A DNA stretch of 36,577 nt from Candidatus Cybelea palsarum (GTDB taxonomy: Bacteria; Vulcanimicrobiota; Vulcanimicrobiia; Vulcanimicrobiales; Vulcanimicrobiaceae), in the NCBI GenBank assembly GCA_003166915.1, contig PMUK01000199.1, positions 1 to 36,577 on the forward strand. The letters are read 5' to 3'. Shown piece after piece: positions 34,343 through 36,577 of the stretch. The notes beneath the pieces are model-generated. The model worked only from the letters and a program-made list of their open reading frames with translations. It made no database searches and was not told the DNA's origin. The translations under genes were made by a program, and so were the position numbers. The first letter of the stretch is position 1; each line of letters opens with the position of its first letter.

Positions 34343-34798
34343 GTGCACACTCGCTCCACGCGACCTGACGGCTTCGTCATCAGCACGGATCCTGCGCGCC
34401 TCGACCTCGACGCGATCGAGCGGCTTCTGCGAAGCAGTTACTGGGCCTCAGAACGTTCTCGTGCTTCCATCGAACTTTCGATAAGTAACTCCCTCTGCTT
34501 CGGACTCTATGAAGTGCGCAGCGGACGGCAGATCGGCCTGACGCGCGTCGTTTCGGATTACGCCACGTTTGCGTGGCTCTGCGACGTTATCATCGAGAAA
34601 GAGTACCGTGGCAGGGGACTGGGAACGTGGATGATGGCGGTGGTGCTTGGAGATCCGAACGTTCGTCACGTCGGCCGTTGGATTCTCGCCACATTGGACG
34701 CACATAAGTTGTACGAGCGCTACGGCTTCACGCCGATGGCGCACGCCGACCGCTGGATGGAGCGGATCCGATCGAAAACCGACTGCACCCAGCGCTAA
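34343..34798 (+). CDS. GNAT family N-acetyltransferase
   Basis: The 151-residue protein has the acetyl-CoA motif A EYRGRGLG (residues 87-94), a preceding strand WLCDVIIEK, and a C-terminal AHKLYERYGFTPM typical of GNATs. The start is GTG at 34343, five bases after the lipoprotein stop, so the two genes are probably co-transcribed. The substrate is unknown. Confidence 0.9.
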   Translation: MHTRSTRPDGFVISTDPARLDLDAIERLLRSSYWASERSRASIELSISNSLCFGLYEVRSGRQIGLTRVVSDYATFAWLCDVIIEKEYRGRGLGTWMMAVVLGDPNVRHVGRWILATLDAHKLYERYGFTPMAHADRWMERIRSKTDCTQR

Positions 34799-34844
34799 CG
34801 CAAACTGCCATACATCTGGCACTCAGACGGGCTACGATGGCATC

Positions 34845-35417
34845 ATGGAGCGGGAGCAATACGCAGTCATTGACGTTGAGACGACCGGATTTAGCGCCAC
34901 TCACGATCGGATCGTCGAGGTTGTGTGCGCGCTGATCGACGGCGAGCGGATCGTTGGGCGTTGGGCGACGCTGGTAGACCCTGGCATCGCGATTCCATCG
35001 TATGCGACTGCGGTCCATGGCATCACCGACGACATGGTGAGTGGCGCACCGCGCCTAGGACGGGCTCTCAAACATTTGCGGCGGCGCTGCAAAGGCCGGG
35101 TCGTGGCGGCGCATTGCGCGCGATTCGACCTTTCCTTCGTGGGGCCATCAGTCGGACGGAAGGGTCTCTGTACGATGCTGCTCGCGCGAGCGCTGTTTCC
35201 CGAAGCGCTAAACCATAAGAATCAGACCCTGCGGCGATTCCTTGACATCGATCGGGCCGCCGACGAAGAATTTGAGGCGCATCGTGCCCTTAGCGATGCG
35301 CTGGTCAGCGCGCACATTCTCATCGCATGCCGTCGCCGCTTTCGCGCCCGCTACGCAGCTGAATCCTGGAAACGTTTCACTCGCCGAAATGCCTTTGTCG
35401 TTCTGAAATCGCGCTGA
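34845..35417 (+). CDS. DEDDh 3'-5' exonuclease (DnaQ-like)
   Basis: The 190-residue nuclease has Exo I DVETTGF (Asp10, Glu12), Exo II HCARFDLSFV (Asp95) and Exo III HRALSDA (His146, Asp151). This is the complete DEDDh set, and VHGITDDMV is as in the polymerase epsilon group. It is a stand-alone proofreading-type or RNA/DNA-trimming exonuclease rather than part of a polymerase. The ATG at 34845 has a weak ribosome site. It follows the GNAT gene by 46 bases. Confidence 0.93.
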   Translation: MEREQYAVIDVETTGFSATHDRIVEVVCALIDGERIVGRWATLVDPGIAIPSYATAVHGITDDMVSGAPRLGRALKHLRRRCKGRVVAAHCARFDLSFVGPSVGRKGLCTMLLARALFPEALNHKNQTLRRFLDIDRAADEEFEAHRALSDALVSAHILIACRRRFRARYAAESWKRFTRRNAFVVLKSR

Positions 35418-35652
35418 TTCCCGAACCCGCCGAGCGCACCTTAGCCGTGCCCCCTGGTGACGTTCCGGTTTAGAGCTTGTCGGCTTTGGGAAAGTCGAGG
35501 CGGGGGTTCATTTGTCCATGCGCTACGGTCTTTGTTGCTAGTACAGGCGAACCGGTGACTTCTTTCTCCGGCTCGCCGCGTTCAATTACGCCTTCAATCG
35601 ATTCGACGGCGAGTAAGCGACGCTGATGCCCGAGCAGTCGCGAGGCTACGCT

Positions 35653-36577
35653 ATGGACCACGAGCGCATGCTGCGTATGCTTGCCGACTCCGTTCCGCAA
35701 ATCATCTGTACGGCGGGTCCCAACGGCAAGATCGACTACTTCAATCGACGTTGGTTCGAGTTCACCGGCTTGGGTGAAGCGCAGACGTTTGAGGACGACG
35801 GTTGGTTGCAGGCGTTTCATCCCGACGACCGGGTCGCCGTCGAAGCCGGATGGCGCGCCGCCGCTCAAGACGGCAGCGACTTTTCGGTTGAGGCCCGACT
35901 CCGCTCGCAAACCGGTGAGTATTATTGGTTTCTCGAGCGCGCGGTGGCCGTGCACGCGCAAAACGGTTCGGTCATTCGCTTCTTCGCGACGGCGACGGAC
36001 ATCAATGACCGAAAACGCCTGGAAGAGCGCGAGAGATTTCTCTCGCACGTGAGCGAGGTTCTCGCTTCGACGCTCGAAGCTCGAGAGGTGCTGCAAAAAA
36101 TTACCGAGCTCTGCGTGCCGAAGTTTGCGGATTGGTGTCAGGTGCAATCGCTCTCCCCTGAGGACGAACTGGTTGTGGAAGCGGTGCGCCATAGCGATCC
36201 CGAGTTAAACAAACGCTTGGAGAATTTGGTCGGGCGCAGCGTCATTGTTCGCAACGCATTCTTCGGGTCGCCGCAGGTGCTGCGTCAGGCGCAGAGCCGA
36301 GCGCTCGATCATGAAGCGACGCTGCGCGTCGTTCGTGAGAACGTTCCCGATCCGGAGGATCGAGCGATCTACGAAGAGGCCGGCCTGGGCACCGCGCTGA
36401 TCGTGCCGATGGTCGCGCACGGCCGCACTCGGGGCACGTTGCATCTCGTTAATATAGATCCCGCCTCGTGCCGCTCCGGGCTCACGCTCGAGGTTGCCGA
36501 AGAACTGGCACACCGGGCCGCACTCGCCATCGACAACTCGCGCCTGTACGAGCGCGAGCAACGCGTCGCCTCGACCC
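35653..36577 (+). CDS. PAS-GAF signalling protein, N-terminal fragment
   Basis: The first 308 codons are in the window; the frame is open at the right edge. A PAS domain (ADSVPQIICTAGPNGKIDYFNRRWFEFTGL, in parts) with a PAC segment ends near residue 118 (ATATDINDRKRLEERE). A coiled linker follows, then a GAF domain from about 130 to 297 (VPKFADWCQV, GTALIVPMVAHGRTRGTLHLV, AHRAALAIDNSRLYER). This order is usual before a histidine kinase or a SpoIIE/PP2C phosphatase; which one cannot be seen. The ATG at 35653 has GAGG 7 bases upstream, making it better than the ATG at 35626. Confidence 0.88.
   Translation, partial: MDHERMLRMLADSVPQIICTAGPNGKIDYFNRRWFEFTGLGEAQTFEDDGWLQAFHPDDRVAVEAGWRAAAQDGSDFSVEARLRSQTGEYYWFLERAVAVHAQNGSVIRFFATATDINDRKRLEERERFLSHVSEVLASTLEAREVLQKITELCVPKFADWCQVQSLSPEDELVVEAVRHSDPELNKRLENLVGRSVIVRNAFFGSPQVLRQAQSRALDHEATLRVVRENVPDPEDRAIYEEAGLGTALIVPMVAHGRTRGTLHLVNIDPASCRSGLTLEVAEELAHRAALAIDNSRLYEREQRVAST

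Noticed and set aside
35470-35620. Minus-strand stretch with protein-like residues (GSPVLATKTVAHG, MNPRLDFPKADKL) before the PAS-GAF gene
   Set aside because: It has no start codon of its own with a ribosome site, its third-position GC is lower than in the neighbouring genes, and the rest of the frame is a shadow of the PAS gene. It could be a gene fragment, but the support is too thin.

Overview
The window looks like a chromosomal piece of a GC-rich, probably soil-dwelling and free-living bacterium. Nothing in it indicates a phage, plasmid or insertion sequence. The gene mix is homodimeric pyruvate dehydrogenase, TPP-controlled thiC, very large secreted Asp-box/BNR proteins, hydantoinase/oxoprolinase subunits, a CsgG-like lipoprotein and lineage-specific membrane proteins. 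It would fit phyla such as Eremiobacterota (WPS-2), Acidobacteriota or Chloroflexota. This placement is an inference from gene content and composition; there is no rRNA or marker gene here to settle it.

Layout. At 1-2816 (minus) lies a pyruvate dehydrogenase operon, aceE followed by the start of the E2 gene. Divergent from it, a TPP riboswitch leads thiC and a HAD phosphatase (2887-5147). A secreted lytic transglycosylase (minus) overlaps the HAD 3' end. At 5944-12212 two tandem paralogous secreted BNR/Asp-box proteins of about 1000 residues are translationally coupled. A beta-lactamase-fold serine hydrolase (minus) meets them in a repeat element. At 13143-15993 a sugar porter is coupled to a glycosyltransferase. 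The minus-strand block 15994-20519 holds two paralogous small secreted proteins, then hyuA and hyuB. At 20631-23194 are a DUF885 metallohydrolase-like protein and a PEP mutase/isocitrate lyase family protein. A short possible NRAMP remnant and an M48-RDD membrane protein follow. Next come a CsgG-like protein (minus), an SRAP protein (plus), a multi-pass membrane protein (minus), and an operon of a histidine-rich membrane protein plus an ArnT-like glycosyltransferase (minus). Divergent from that operon are a lipoprotein and a multicopper oxidase (plus). The right end carries a BrkB/YihY membrane protein (minus), a GYD protein, a lipoprotein with a probable alpha/alpha-barrel glycosidase domain, a GNAT acetyltransferase, a DEDDh exonuclease and the start of a PAS-GAF signalling protein (plus).

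How genes relate. The clearest functional pairing is thiC, which makes the thiamine pyrimidine under TPP control, facing aceE, whose enzyme uses TPP. The multicopper oxidase, a lipoprotein and a His-rich membrane protein form a divergent cell-envelope cluster that may handle copper (inference). Most of the rest is envelope and secretion biology: lytic transglycosylase, BNR proteins, glycosyltransferases, CsgG, lipoproteins.

The most unusual material is not a gene family but a dispersed palindromic repeat based on CTTCGAC/GTCGAAG with CTGAGC. It occurs at four places, supplies the stop codons of two convergent genes, and has entered the reading frames of three genes without breaking them. Also notable: hyuA lacks any usual start codon, an M48 peptidase has Arg in place of the first zinc-binding His, and nearly all convergent gene pairs overlap or abut. 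No gene-free stretch exceeds 300 bases. I saw no tRNA, rRNA, CRISPR array or transposase, and no clear previously undescribed multi-gene system.
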